Positions 8,345 to 16,038 of a DNA stretch of 26,667 nucleotides are shown piece after piece; positions within the stretch are counted from its first letter, which is position 1, and every line of letters begins with the position of its first letter. A program made the translations under genes and the position numbers. Below the pieces are notes generated by a model. The model made no database searches. It was not told where the DNA came from and saw only the letters and a list, made by a program, of their open reading frames with translations. The DNA is from an uncultured Lachnospiraceae bacterium (GTDB lineage: Bacteria > Bacillota > Clostridia > Lachnospirales > Lachnospiraceae). Location: the NCBI GenBank assembly GCA_910586555.1, contig CAJUJY010000050.1, positions 1-26,667 of the forward strand, in the 5' to 3' direction.

Positions 8345-11300
8345 ATGAAGAAAAAAATATTGGCAGTATTACTCTCATTTTGCATAATCACTGGTTCTGT
8401 CATATGCTCATCAAGGGTACAGGCAGAAAATGAAAACGCAGGTACAGATATGGTTATAGCAGAAGATACAGCAGCAAAGAATTATATTGGCCTGGATGCA
8501 GAGTACCATACACAGGAGCAGATTAGGGAATACTGCAGAAACCATCCAGTAAAAGACATGGAAGCAGAATATGTTACAGAACCATCAGTCACAATACCAT
8601 ATGCATTAGGGGAGCTGACAAAGGAAACATTGCAAGATGCACAAAATATGCAAAACATTTACAGATATATAGCAGGTGTCCCAGAAGTTATTGTTACAGA
8701 TAAGGCACAAAACTACGCCCAGGCAGCAGCTTTAGTAACGGCGGTTAACAGAAAATTATCACATACAGCTGCACATCCTGAAGGAATGAGTGATGAAATG
8801 TTTGATTTGGCGTCTTATGGTACATTTAATTGTAACCTGGCAGCGCTGGATAATAAATTATCCAGTACCATTACTGCATGGATGCTTGAAATAAATGGTG
8901 ATGCTGATTTCGGGCACAGACGCCAGGTTTTAGATTATTATAGCAACGAAACTGGTTTTGGTCTTGCGCAGTCTGTAAGCGGGGGATATTATTCTTCAGT
9001 TTATGTAAATGCCTATCTTGAAGAAGACAGGGTTATATCTTATCCGGGACAGAACCAGCCGCTTGAATATTTTGGGACAGGCTATGCATGGACAGTAGTA
9101 ATACCTGAGAAAGTTGATAAGTCCAAAGTTAATGTCTGCCTGACTGATACGCAAACAGGAAATGCATGGATTTTTAATGAAAATACTGGTAATCTCCGTT
9201 TAGATATTAGTGGTACTAAAAGTGCATGTGCAATATTTTACCCACAAAATATTAACTACAGGGATGGGGATAAATATAGAGTTGAAATAACAGGGATTGA
9301 TAATCCAATTTCATATGAAGTCAATATGTTTCTTTTAGAAGATGCTATACCACTTGAGTCAATCAGGTTTTCAATGGCTGCCTATTACCCATCTGTAGGG
9401 GAGGATGGATATATTTGCAAGCTGAAGTATACACCGGAAAATGCAACAAACAAGATTGTAACATGGACATCTTCGGATTCCAGCATAGCTGAACCAGTAT
9501 GGTCTGGGACTACTACATGCAGGGTTATTGCCAAAAAAGAGGGAACAGCAATTATAACTGCAACATCGAAGGATGGAGGGCATACAGCCTCTATTGAGAT
9601 TAATGTAAGACCAAAGGCAGATACTGTAACCCTTAATGCAGATGATATTACAATAGGTGTGGGACAGTCTTTTTTGCTTGAAGGCACTGCATCTCCGGCA
9701 GAAGCAAAAGATACAGTATTTTATAAAAATGATTATGATAAAAATATTATATTAATGGAAGATACAAGGCTTTTAAGAGTTATAAAAATAACAGGGAAGA
9801 AAACTGGTGAAACTTATATTACTGCATATGCAGATTCTAACCATGATGCCCAGGCTGTCTGCCATGTTAAAGTTGTAGAGCCTGTTTATACAACAGAACT
9901 GCATCTGGATAAAACAGAAGCAGAAATTATATCAGATGATTATATCCAGTTAAATGCTTTACACAGTCCATCCAATGTAACATGCAAAGATATAGAATGG
10001 TCATCAAATGATACAAATGTTGCAAGGGTAGAAAATGGGAAAGTAACAGCAGCAGGCAATTCACCGGGTAAAGCTATAATTACGGCTAAAGCCTCAGATG
10101 GCAGTGGAAAGGAGGCAAAGTGCATGGTAACTGTATACTGGGAATATGAAAAAGCAGCAGCCCCGGTAGTATTGTCATATTATTCTGATAAAGTAACTTT
10201 AAGAAACAGTTCTGGCTGTGAGTATTCCATGGATAAAGAAAACTGGCAGGATTCCAATGAGTTTACTAATCTTGAACCGGACCATGAATATACATTTTAT
10301 TCACGTAAAAAAGCAAGCGGTTATTTCAAAGCAGGTGAGATAAGCGAAGGGACAACAGTGAGGACACGGTCTGAAGCATCCCAAAAACCAGAAGCAACAG
10401 AGAAACCAGAAACAACAAAAATTCCAGAATCAGATCCAGGAGCAACAAAGCCGCCAGTTGTGGCAATAAATAATTGTAAACATACTAATACCATGATATA
10501 TGGGGATTTAAGAGCAACATGTACTGATAAAGGTTATACAGGTAATATTTACTGTACAGACTGTGGAGCAATGGTAGCAGAAGGAAATGATATAGCAGCA
10601 TTAGGACATGATTATACTGAAAAGATAACAAAAAGACCATCTGAATCAGAGGAAGGGATTACAACATACACTTGTAGCAGATGTGGGGATTCTTATACCA
10701 AAACAGTGCCAAAACTTTCAGAAAATTCTGTGACAGAGAAAGAAGAATCTGGGGAAGACAATTCGAAAGAAAGCATTTTTACCATCAAAAATGGTGTCTT
10801 AAAATCCTACCATGGCAAAAGTAAATCAGTTATAATTCCAAAAGGAGTAAAAGAAATTGGCACAAAGGCTTTTTACCAGAATAAGACGATAGAAAAAGTT
10901 ACTATTCCAACGAGTGTAAAAAAGATTGGAAATTATGCGTTTTCAGAAAGCAGGCTCACAAATGTGGTTATACCAAAGGGTGTAACAGTTATTGGGAAAT
11001 ATGCTTTTAGTGGATGCAGGAAATTAAAGAGTGTGACAATTCCAAACAGTGTAAGGACTATAGGCAGTTCTGCCTTTGGCGGGTCTGGTTTAAAGAAGGT
11101 AAGTGTGCCAGAAGGTGTAAAGAAAATGGGAAGTATGGTTTTTATTGCCTGTGATAACCTGGAAAGTGTAGCGCTTCCAGGCAGCCTGAAAAAAATACCA
11201 GACCAGGCTTTTGCACATTCGGCAAATTTAAAGAAAGTAATTATTAAAAAAGGCTGTACTACAATTGGCAGCCATGCCTTTTGGTATTGCATTAAACTGA

Positions 11301-11659
11301 AAAAGCTGACACTTCCAAAAGGGGTGAAAAACATTAAAGAACGTGCCTTCTTAGATACTGCAATTAATAAGATAACACTTCCAAAAAGCGTTACAAAGAT
11401 TGATAACAAATATGGAATTTTTGGTTTTTGTGAACATCCGCAGACTCTGAAGGAAATAACCATATTAAACCCGGAACTTAAACTGGATAATATGCTTGGA
11501 ATTTCCATGCCACCGGATACTGCAATGTTATATGGGCTTCCGTTACAGAAATCCATTACTATTAAAGGATATAAAAAGTCTACCTCTGAGAAATTTGTTG
11601 CTTATATCAATAAGCATAAAGCAAAATACAAAAAACCTGCAAAGTTTATAGTATTATAA
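8345..11659 (+). CDS. Large exported CAP-BIG2-FN3-like-leucine-rich-repeat surface protein
   Basis: This 1104-residue protein begins with a signal peptide ending near VQA (residue 27). Domains in order: a CAP/SCP-like domain (~95-230) with LSHTAAHPEGM and FGHRRQVL; three BIG2-like Ig domains (~336-421, 425-511, 516-598) with WTSSDSSIA and WSSNDTNVARV; an FN3-like module (~605-674); a Pro/Thr/Glu linker (~678-705); a cysteine pair module resembling a zinc ribbon (~711-790, CTDCG and CSRCG, with ALGHDYTE); and BspA-type LRR_5 repeats (~811-1050, e.g. VTIPNSVRTIGSSAF). No LPxTG motif or membrane tail is visible. CAP plus BIG2 plus LRR_5 suggests adhesion or host/cell-wall interaction. Whether the CAP domain is enzymatic is unknown. 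Confidence 0.85.
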   Translation: MKKKILAVLLSFCIITGSVICSSRVQAENENAGTDMVIAEDTAAKNYIGLDAEYHTQEQIREYCRNHPVKDMEAEYVTEPSVTIPYALGELTKETLQDAQNMQNIYRYIAGVPEVIVTDKAQNYAQAAALVTAVNRKLSHTAAHPEGMSDEMFDLASYGTFNCNLAALDNKLSSTITAWMLEINGDADFGHRRQVLDYYSNETGFGLAQSVSGGYYSSVYVNAYLEEDRVISYPGQNQPLEYFGTGYAWTVVIPEKVDKSKVNVCLTDTQTGNAWIFNENTGNLRLDISGTKSACAIFYPQNINYRDGDKYRVEITGIDNPISYEVNMFLLEDAIPLESIRFSMAAYYPSVGEDGYICKLKYTPENATNKIVTWTSSDSSIAEPVWSGTTTCRVIAKKEGTAIITATSKDGGHTASIEINVRPKADTVTLNADDITIGVGQSFLLEGTASPAEAKDTVFYKNDYDKNIILMEDTRLLRVIKITGKKTGETYITAYADSNHDAQAVCHVKVVEPVYTTELHLDKTEAEIISDDYIQLNALHSPSNVTCKDIEWSSNDTNVARVENGKVTAAGNSPGKAIITAKASDGSGKEAKCMVTVYWEYEKAAAPVVLSYYSDKVTLRNSSGCEYSMDKENWQDSNEFTNLEPDHEYTFYSRKKASGYFKAGEISEGTTVRTRSEASQKPEATEKPETTKIPESDPGATKPPVVAINNCKHTNTMIYGDLRATCTDKGYTGNIYCTDCGAMVAEGNDIAALGHDYTEKITKRPSESEEGITTYTCSRCGDSYTKTVPKLSENSVTEKEESGEDNSKESIFTIKNGVLKSYHGKSKSVIIPKGVKEIGTKAFYQNKTIEKVTIPTSVKKIGNYAFSESRLTNVVIPKGVTVIGKYAFSGCRKLKSVTIPNSVRTIGSSAFGGSGLKKVSVPEGVKKMGSMVFIACDNLESVALPGSLKKIPDQAFAHSANLKKVIIKKGCTTIGSHAFWYCIKLKKLTLPKGVKNIKERAFLDTAINKITLPKSVTKIDNKYGIFGFCEHPQTLKEITILNPELKLDNMLGISMPPDTAMLYGLPLQKSITIKGYKKSTSEKFVAYINKHKAKYKKPAKFIVL

Positions 11660-11770
11660 TATTGTGCAGGGAAAACATAAGAAGGCTTTGGTTTTATAAA
11701 CAGTTGTCTGCTATTGGCAGAATTGTAACTTGAAAAAGAATAAAAAGCAGAGCAATATGTGCTACAGATC

Positions 11771-11833
11771 ATAACTGTCTTTTATGGTTCAGATAGACAA
11801 ACCTGGACTTTAATAAAGGGCAGTTATTTTTTT
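11771..11833 (+). terminator. Rho-independent terminator after the surface-protein operon
   Basis: ATAACTGTCTTTTA (11771-11784) pairs along all 14 positions with TAAAGGGCAGTTAT (11814-11827), using three G-U wobbles. Six T residues follow directly. It lies about 110 bases after the stop of the large surface protein and closes the left, surface-related half of the window. Confidence 0.75.
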
Positions 11834-12158
11834 CGCTATACCTTGATGTTATGGATATTATATATTATAGGAATTTGATGAATTCCAAATGTTCAAGTTA
11901 AATGTTTCATAATTATAAGTTCAGGTGAAAGATATTTTGGCTGGTCAATTTTTGATTATTTACAATAGTATGTTAATGCTGTCAATGGAATTGGAGCAGA
12001 AGAAAAGCCAGTCTTGAATTGACAGTAAAACAGCTCTGCTTTTTCTAACCATAATATGAAAATCTTTCAAATCTTTCCTGTACACCTGCACTAGTGTATG
12101 TTCGGATAATATCCTTTCCAAAATTCTGCTTGTATTTGCAGCAGTCATTATGTATTGT
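11834..12158. other. Gene-free gap between convergent units
   Basis: This AT-rich stretch lies between the terminator and the stop of the leftward HTH gene. It contains a CTGTCAAT/ATTGACAG inverted repeat (11979-11986 with 12018-12025) interleaved with AGCAGA/TCTGCT (11995-12000 with 12035-12040, followed by TTTTCT). Either could help terminate transcription, but neither is compact enough to call. No gene is supported. Confidence 0.45.
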
Positions 12159-12770
12159 CTATATATCAAAAAGGCTTAACTGTTTTTCTGTTTCCTCTTT
12201 TTTAGGTACAGAAGTTTCCCTTGCGGTTTTATAGTTCTTGTCCAGTTTTTTTATAAAGTCAGCACGCAATTTTATTGCAATATCCAGTACATCCAGATTA
12301 TCAGTTATGGCACAGGCAGATTTATAAGAGGCACTGGTGAGCATATCAAGAAATATGTCTAAATACTGGAAATACAGTTTCTGCTCATCCTTTGTTCCTA
12401 GGTTGTCTGATAGAGATAAGATTTTACATATTGACATTATGCAGGGGTCAGCATAATAGGCAGCCTCTTTCTTTCCCATCATGCCCATATGGCTTAGGAA
12501 CACATCATACAGTATACGTTCTTCAAGGCTGCGGGTATCAGGTGCGTCAGGGGAAGCATGGAACTGTTCCATATATTTCTTTACTTTTTCTTCTGTGCTG
12601 GGTGTGCATCGGCGCACATGTCCTTCGATACCTTTGACAAGGCCAAGACTGATACCTATGGTCTCTGCCCATTCCTTCTGGTCCATGCCGCATTTTATAC
12701 GTTTTTCTTTGAAATCATTGCAGACATATATATCCTTGTCTGTCAATGGTCTTTTTTGTTTCTTTTTCAT
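12159..12770 (-). CDS. HTH-domain protein of unknown function
   Basis: From the ATG at 12770 the protein has 203 residues. This start is chosen because GGGAG lies nine bases before it on the minus strand. A frame extension to 12824 adds a segment overlapping the promoter region. Residues ~15-65 form an XRE-like helix-turn-helix (KCGMDQKEWAETIGISLGLV, then VKGIEGHVRR). The rest is mainly helical, with the tail EKQLSLFDI, and I do not recognise it. It is divergent from the cytosine methyltransferase, with 204 bases between them. A role as local regulator, perhaps of itself and the methyltransferase, is a contextual guess. Confidence 0.75.
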   Translation of the reverse strand: MKKKQKRPLTDKDIYVCNDFKEKRIKCGMDQKEWAETIGISLGLVKGIEGHVRRCTPSTEEKVKKYMEQFHASPDAPDTRSLEERILYDVFLSHMGMMGKKEAAYYADPCIMSICKILSLSDNLGTKDEQKLYFQYLDIFLDMLTSASYKSACAITDNLDVLDIAIKLRADFIKKLDKNYKTARETSVPKKEETEKQLSLFDI

Positions 12771-12833
12771 CCCGCTAATCTCCCAGTTAATCTTGTATAG
12801 AAATTTGCATCTATATGTATACAAATATAAGAA

Positions 12834-12863
12834 ATTATATCATAAAAAGTTACAAAAAGCTAC
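12834..12863 (-). promoter_or_regulatory. Extended -10 promoter with tandem 10-bp repeats for the leftward HTH gene
   Basis: On the minus strand TGATATAAT (12842-12834) is a perfect extended -10 element, placed about 60 bases before the ATG at 12770. Immediately upstream sit two direct copies of AAAAAGYTAC (12844-12853 and 12854-12863, plus-strand notation), spaced exactly one helical turn. A TTGTATA/TATACAA inverted repeat (12793-12799, 12818-12824) lies in the leader. These are plausible autoregulatory sites; no binding is proven. Confidence 0.5.
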
Positions 12864-12937
12864 AAAATATACTTTCCATTTTTGCAAAACCGGATGGAAT
12901 GAAAAAAGTTGATACCATGACCCTGTAACAGGCACAC

Positions 12938-12964
12938 AGGAGGCCGGTAAACCGGCAGAAAGGG
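12938..12964 (+). promoter_or_regulatory. Ribosome-site/hairpin arrangement upstream of the methyltransferase
   Basis: AGGAGG (12938-12943) overlaps the self-complementary GCCGGTAAACCGGC (12943-12956), which folds as a GC stem with a tiny loop. A second site, AAAGGG (12959-12964), follows. The hairpin could hide or reposition the strong site relative to the start codon. It also contains CCGG cytosine-methylation-type sequences, so methylation-linked autoregulation is conceivable. Confidence 0.45.
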
Positions 12965-12974
12965 CATGGCATAT

Positions 12975-14165
12975 ATGGAGAAATTAAAGCTTACGGCAAA
13001 CATCCTGTTTTCTGGTATTGGCTGCCAGGAAAGGGGACTGGAAAATTCAGGGGTGGTTGACCTTGATGTACTTGCAGTTTCGGAAATAGACAAGGAGGCA
13101 ATTTGTGGATATGCAGCGGTACACAAAGGACTTACACAGGAGATGGTTAACAGCTACAGTTTTTATCCAGATGAGGAGGAAATGATAAAGGAACTTACTG
13201 ATAAAAATATCGGGTTCAATCCAGAGAAGGGAAAAGCTTACAACTGGAACAGAAACAGGAAAGACAAAGAGTACGAAATCAGGAAGCACTGGCTTGCAAA
13301 CCGCCTGTGTCATAACCTTGGTGATATCAGCAGGATTGAAGTTCTGCCCATGGCGGATTTCTGGTCATGCAGTTTTCCATGTACTGATATCTCATGTGCA
13401 GGGAAAGGAAAGGGACTGGAAGAAAGCTCTGGCACAAGGAGTTCGCTTGTGTGGCAGACCATGCGGCTGCTGGAAAGGGCAGTACAGGATGGTACACAGC
13501 CGGAATACATCCTGTTTGAAAATGTAAAAGATTTAATAGGCAAATTCAAGCAGGATTTTGAAAAAATATTGGCTGCCCTGCGCAGGCTTGGTTATAAAAC
13601 ATACTGGAATGTAATAAATGCAAAAAACTGTGGCATACCCCAGACAAGGGAAAGGGTATTTATTGTCTGCATAAGGGAAGAAACCGGGCTTGGCAGGTAT
13701 ACTTTTCCGGTACCATTTGAGTGCAGTATGAAAGTTGGGGATATACTAAGCCTAGGCTCAGACATAAGCCATCCCATCCATGATAAAAGGCTGGTTACGC
13801 TTCTGGATACGCTGTCAGGAAGCAGTGAGTCTTCTGGTATGGTAGTGCCTTTAGTACAGGATATTCCAGTAAATGAAAAAACAAAAAAGAAGCATTATTC
13901 AGCACAAAGGCTTACACCAACGCAGTGCTTCCAGCTTATGGGGCTTACGCCAGAAGATGCAGATAAATGCAGAGAATTGGGGATAGCCAATGGGCAGCTC
14001 TGCAGGCAGGCGGGGAATGGGATTGTCACAAACTGCGTGCAGCTGATAGGGGAACATTTATACAAGCTTGTGAAAGACCCGTCATTTGTGTGTACAGATG
14101 AAAAGATGAATGGAAAAACAGCTGTTCCAAAAACTTATAACCATCTGTATATGGAAACAGCATAA
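12975..14165 (+). CDS. C5-cytosine-specific DNA methyltransferase, orphan
   Basis: The protein has 396 residues from the ATG at 12975, which is 10 bases after AAAGGG. An in-frame ATG at 12966 would add three residues but sits one base from that site. Recognisable C5-methyltransferase motifs: motif I as ILFSGIGCQERGLE, motif IV as FPCTDIS with the catalytic Cys at ~136, motif VI as FENVKDL at ~181, motif VIII as QTRERVFIV at ~223, and motif X as AGNGIVTNCV near the C-terminus. It transfers a methyl group from S-adenosylmethionine to cytosine in a specific DNA site, which cannot be read from the sequence. No restriction endonuclease is adjacent, so it resembles the orphan enzymes of phages and plasmids. 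The next gene follows after 22 bases. Confidence 0.92.
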   Translation: MEKLKLTANILFSGIGCQERGLENSGVVDLDVLAVSEIDKEAICGYAAVHKGLTQEMVNSYSFYPDEEEMIKELTDKNIGFNPEKGKAYNWNRNRKDKEYEIRKHWLANRLCHNLGDISRIEVLPMADFWSCSFPCTDISCAGKGKGLEESSGTRSSLVWQTMRLLERAVQDGTQPEYILFENVKDLIGKFKQDFEKILAALRRLGYKTYWNVINAKNCGIPQTRERVFIVCIREETGLGRYTFPVPFECSMKVGDILSLGSDISHPIHDKRLVTLLDTLSGSSESSGMVVPLVQDIPVNEKTKKKHYSAQRLTPTQCFQLMGLTPEDADKCRELGIANGQLCRQAGNGIVTNCVQLIGEHLYKLVKDPSFVCTDEKMNGKTAVPKTYNHLYMETA

Positions 14166-14187
14166 CAACAGGACGAGGGATTTTAAT

Positions 14188-15483
14188 ATGGGAAACAATA
14201 TTTATTTGGAAGGCCAGTCTGGGACAGTAGCAATTCCATGTAGTAAAGATGTATGTGATACAGGATATGGAAAATCAGTGGATATTATAAGGACAGAACT
14301 GAAAAATATTAAAGAGTCATTTGTCAGGATTGGATGGCATCTGAAAAAGATAAAAGATAACGGCTGGTATCAAAAGGAAGGGTATAAGAACATATATGAG
14401 TTTGCAAAAGAAAAATTTAATATTTCCCAGCCAACAGCAACAAGGTTCATTAACATCTGCACCGAGTTTTCAGAAAATGGCAGTTCATCGGAGCTTGATG
14501 CCAGATACCAGGGTTATTCATTGTCGCAGCTGACAGAGATGCTGAATGTTGGTGTAGATAAGAGGAAGGAAGTTACACCAGACATGACAGTAAGGGAAAT
14601 CCGGGAGTTTAAGAGAAAAGACAGGGAATTACAAAAATCCAGGACGGAGGAAACTTCCGATAAGACAACACAGGCTGGGACTCATGCGACATCGCATGTA
14701 AATAGCATTTCCAAAGTATCTATATCGGCAGCCCTTCCAGAACTTAAAAGTGATGCAGAACGCAGGGAGTGGTTGGAAAATGCGGAGGGCTGGGGGCTGT
14801 GGTATATAGACCAGAACATCCATGCAGCATATTATAAGTATGATTTCCCGGATGGAAGCAGGCTTATAGCTGTGGAATATGGTTATGGGGAAAAGCTTTG
14901 TGCAGACAGCAGTAAATATAGCTACCATATGGTTTATTCTGACAGTTTCCGCAAAAAACATATGGAACAGAGTAATAGTTTATCCTTTCCCGGATATTTT
15001 ACAGAGCAGACAGCTGAGACCAGCACACTGGTAGAGTTTCTCAGGGAACTGCAGGAGGAAAACAGTGCAGATACTGGCACATTGAAAGATGATGGTGGAT
15101 ATATTTCCAACGGATACATCATCATGGAGTTTGACCCGGACCATCTGGAAGAAGGGAATAATAAAGATAAAAGCTATGTAACCAGGCAATATATTGAGTT
15201 TTACAGAAAAAATAATTATATACCGAAATATTTTAATGCGAAAAATAAAAGAGAAATTACAGACTATGCCCTGGCATTGACAACAAGCAGTGGCTCTTAT
15301 ACAGGGCTGGGTTCCATTATTGTTTTTGATGCATGGAAGGAAATTGAGAAAATTGATGAAAAACTGCTCCAGGGTGGCATTACATGGGAAGAGGCAGAGA
15401 GGACAGTCTGCAAAATATGGCGGGTTGCGAAGCCAGAGGAACAGGAAAAAATCAAAGAAAACTACAGGCAGGGTGTGGGCTAG
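14188..15483 (+). CDS. Two-domain HTH-like protein of plasmid/ICE type, unknown function
   Basis: The 431-residue protein starts at ATG 14188 after ACGAGGGA. The longer frame from 14110 overlaps the methyltransferase and lacks a ribosome site. Residues ~25-145 contain SFVRIGWHLKKIKDNGWY, YKNIYEFAKEKFNISQPTAT and SLSQLTEML, which resembles the HTH region of DUF3102/ParB-like accessory proteins. After a Thr/Ser-rich linker (~150-185), a second domain begins with LPELKSDAERREWL and LWYIDQNIHAAYYKYDF and continues with PDGSRLIAVEYGYGE. I recall similar proteins in Lachnospiraceae mobile elements, but no function. The upstream methyltransferase is 22 bases away and probably co-transcribed. Confidence 0.7.
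   Translation: MGNNIYLEGQSGTVAIPCSKDVCDTGYGKSVDIIRTELKNIKESFVRIGWHLKKIKDNGWYQKEGYKNIYEFAKEKFNISQPTATRFINICTEFSENGSSSELDARYQGYSLSQLTEMLNVGVDKRKEVTPDMTVREIREFKRKDRELQKSRTEETSDKTTQAGTHATSHVNSISKVSISAALPELKSDAERREWLENAEGWGLWYIDQNIHAAYYKYDFPDGSRLIAVEYGYGEKLCADSSKYSYHMVYSDSFRKKHMEQSNSLSFPGYFTEQTAETSTLVEFLRELQEENSADTGTLKDDGGYISNGYIIMEFDPDHLEEGNNKDKSYVTRQYIEFYRKNNYIPKYFNAKNKREITDYALALTTSSGSYTGLGSIIVFDAWKEIEKIDEKLLQGGITWEEAERTVCKIWRVAKPEEQEKIKENYRQGVG
14683..14698. repeat. CATGCGA-CA-TCGCATG inverted repeat inside a coding linker
   Basis: Two 7-bp arms separated by two bases form a perfect inverted repeat within the codons for the linker between the two domains of the 14188 gene. Its CpG content stands out against the local AT-rich sequence. 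It could be a binding site, for example for the HTH protein encoded by the same gene, or a chance structure. Confidence 0.5.
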
Positions 15484-15517
15484 GACAGGAAGATTATACT
15501 TGTAATAGTATTTCTGG

Positions 15518-15564
15518 TTGACACAAGAAGGGTTTTGGAATATTATAAAAGTATCAGTTGATAC
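15518..15564 (+). promoter_or_regulatory. Promoter and palindromic operator of the toxin-antitoxin operon
   Basis: TTGACA (15518-15523), a 17-base spacer and TATTAT (15541-15546) form a near-consensus promoter. The perfect inverted repeat GTATCA-GT-TGATAC (15551-15564) covers the expected start of transcription, a typical place for TA autorepression. The TTG of the -35 box could be mistaken for a start codon of the toxin gene. Confidence 0.75.
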
Positions 15565-15583
15565 TACAACAAAGGAGACTGGA

Positions 15584-16024
15584 TTGGCAGAAGAAACAAG
15601 AGAGCGGATTGAAAGCAGGTTAGAAGTAAAATCCTATATACAAAATTTGAAGTATGCACTTAGTAATGGTGCAAAGATAAATTTCCAGGTACACAGGCTG
15701 GTTGACAGGCAGAGGGATGAAAAATTTACCAACCAGTATACAATGGATAAATTATTCCCAGATGAAAATCCGGTGGATGCCTTGAAAAGGGAACTAATGA
15801 CCCTCACTGAAGAAGAATATATAAGGACAGTTACAGACACCAGGTTTCCAAAAAGAAGTGAGATGAGGGAATTTGGGAAAGTTTACAATGGCAGGGATGA
15901 TGTATATATCAAAATCAGGGTGGAACTGCTTGGCATGTATGGGTACCCGGCAGCTTTTGTGATGTCTTTCCATTTTGCAGAAAGGGCATTTACACCAGGG
16001 ATGTTCCCATACAGGAAGGACTGA
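15584..16024 (+). CDS. Probable MqsR-like toxin, TTG start
   Basis: From the TTG at 15584 the protein has 146 residues. This start has AAAGGAG six bases upstream and lies just after a promoter whose -35 box occupies the only other in-frame start (15518). The C-terminal half aligns by eye with Escherichia coli MqsR: LTEEEYIRTVTD against LSESDFYKSMTT, VYIKIRVEL against VYLKITV, and FVMSFHFAE against LIVSFKEK. MqsR is an mRNA-cleaving toxin of the RelE-like fold. The aligned region keeps the Tyr of VYIK but differs elsewhere, and the protein is longer by an N-terminal extension. It sits 14 bases before an MqsA-like antitoxin, matching the toxin-first order of mqsRA. The family call rests on alignment from memory and on context. 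Confidence 0.6.
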   Translation: MAEETRERIESRLEVKSYIQNLKYALSNGAKINFQVHRLVDRQRDEKFTNQYTMDKLFPDENPVDALKRELMTLTEEEYIRTVTDTRFPKRSEMREFGKVYNGRDDVYIKIRVELLGMYGYPAAFVMSFHFAERAFTPGMFPYRKD

Positions 16025-16038
16025 AAGGGGGTGTTTTC

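Noticed and set aside
10933..11556. 207-codon leftward frame opposite the leucine-rich repeats
   Set aside because: It is a shadow of the repeat codons: periodic, no ribosome site, no family resemblance.
15518..15583. Upstream TTG start for the toxin gene
   Set aside because: The TTG is part of a TTGACA -35 box and has no ribosome site; AAAGGAG before the TTG at 15584 fits better.
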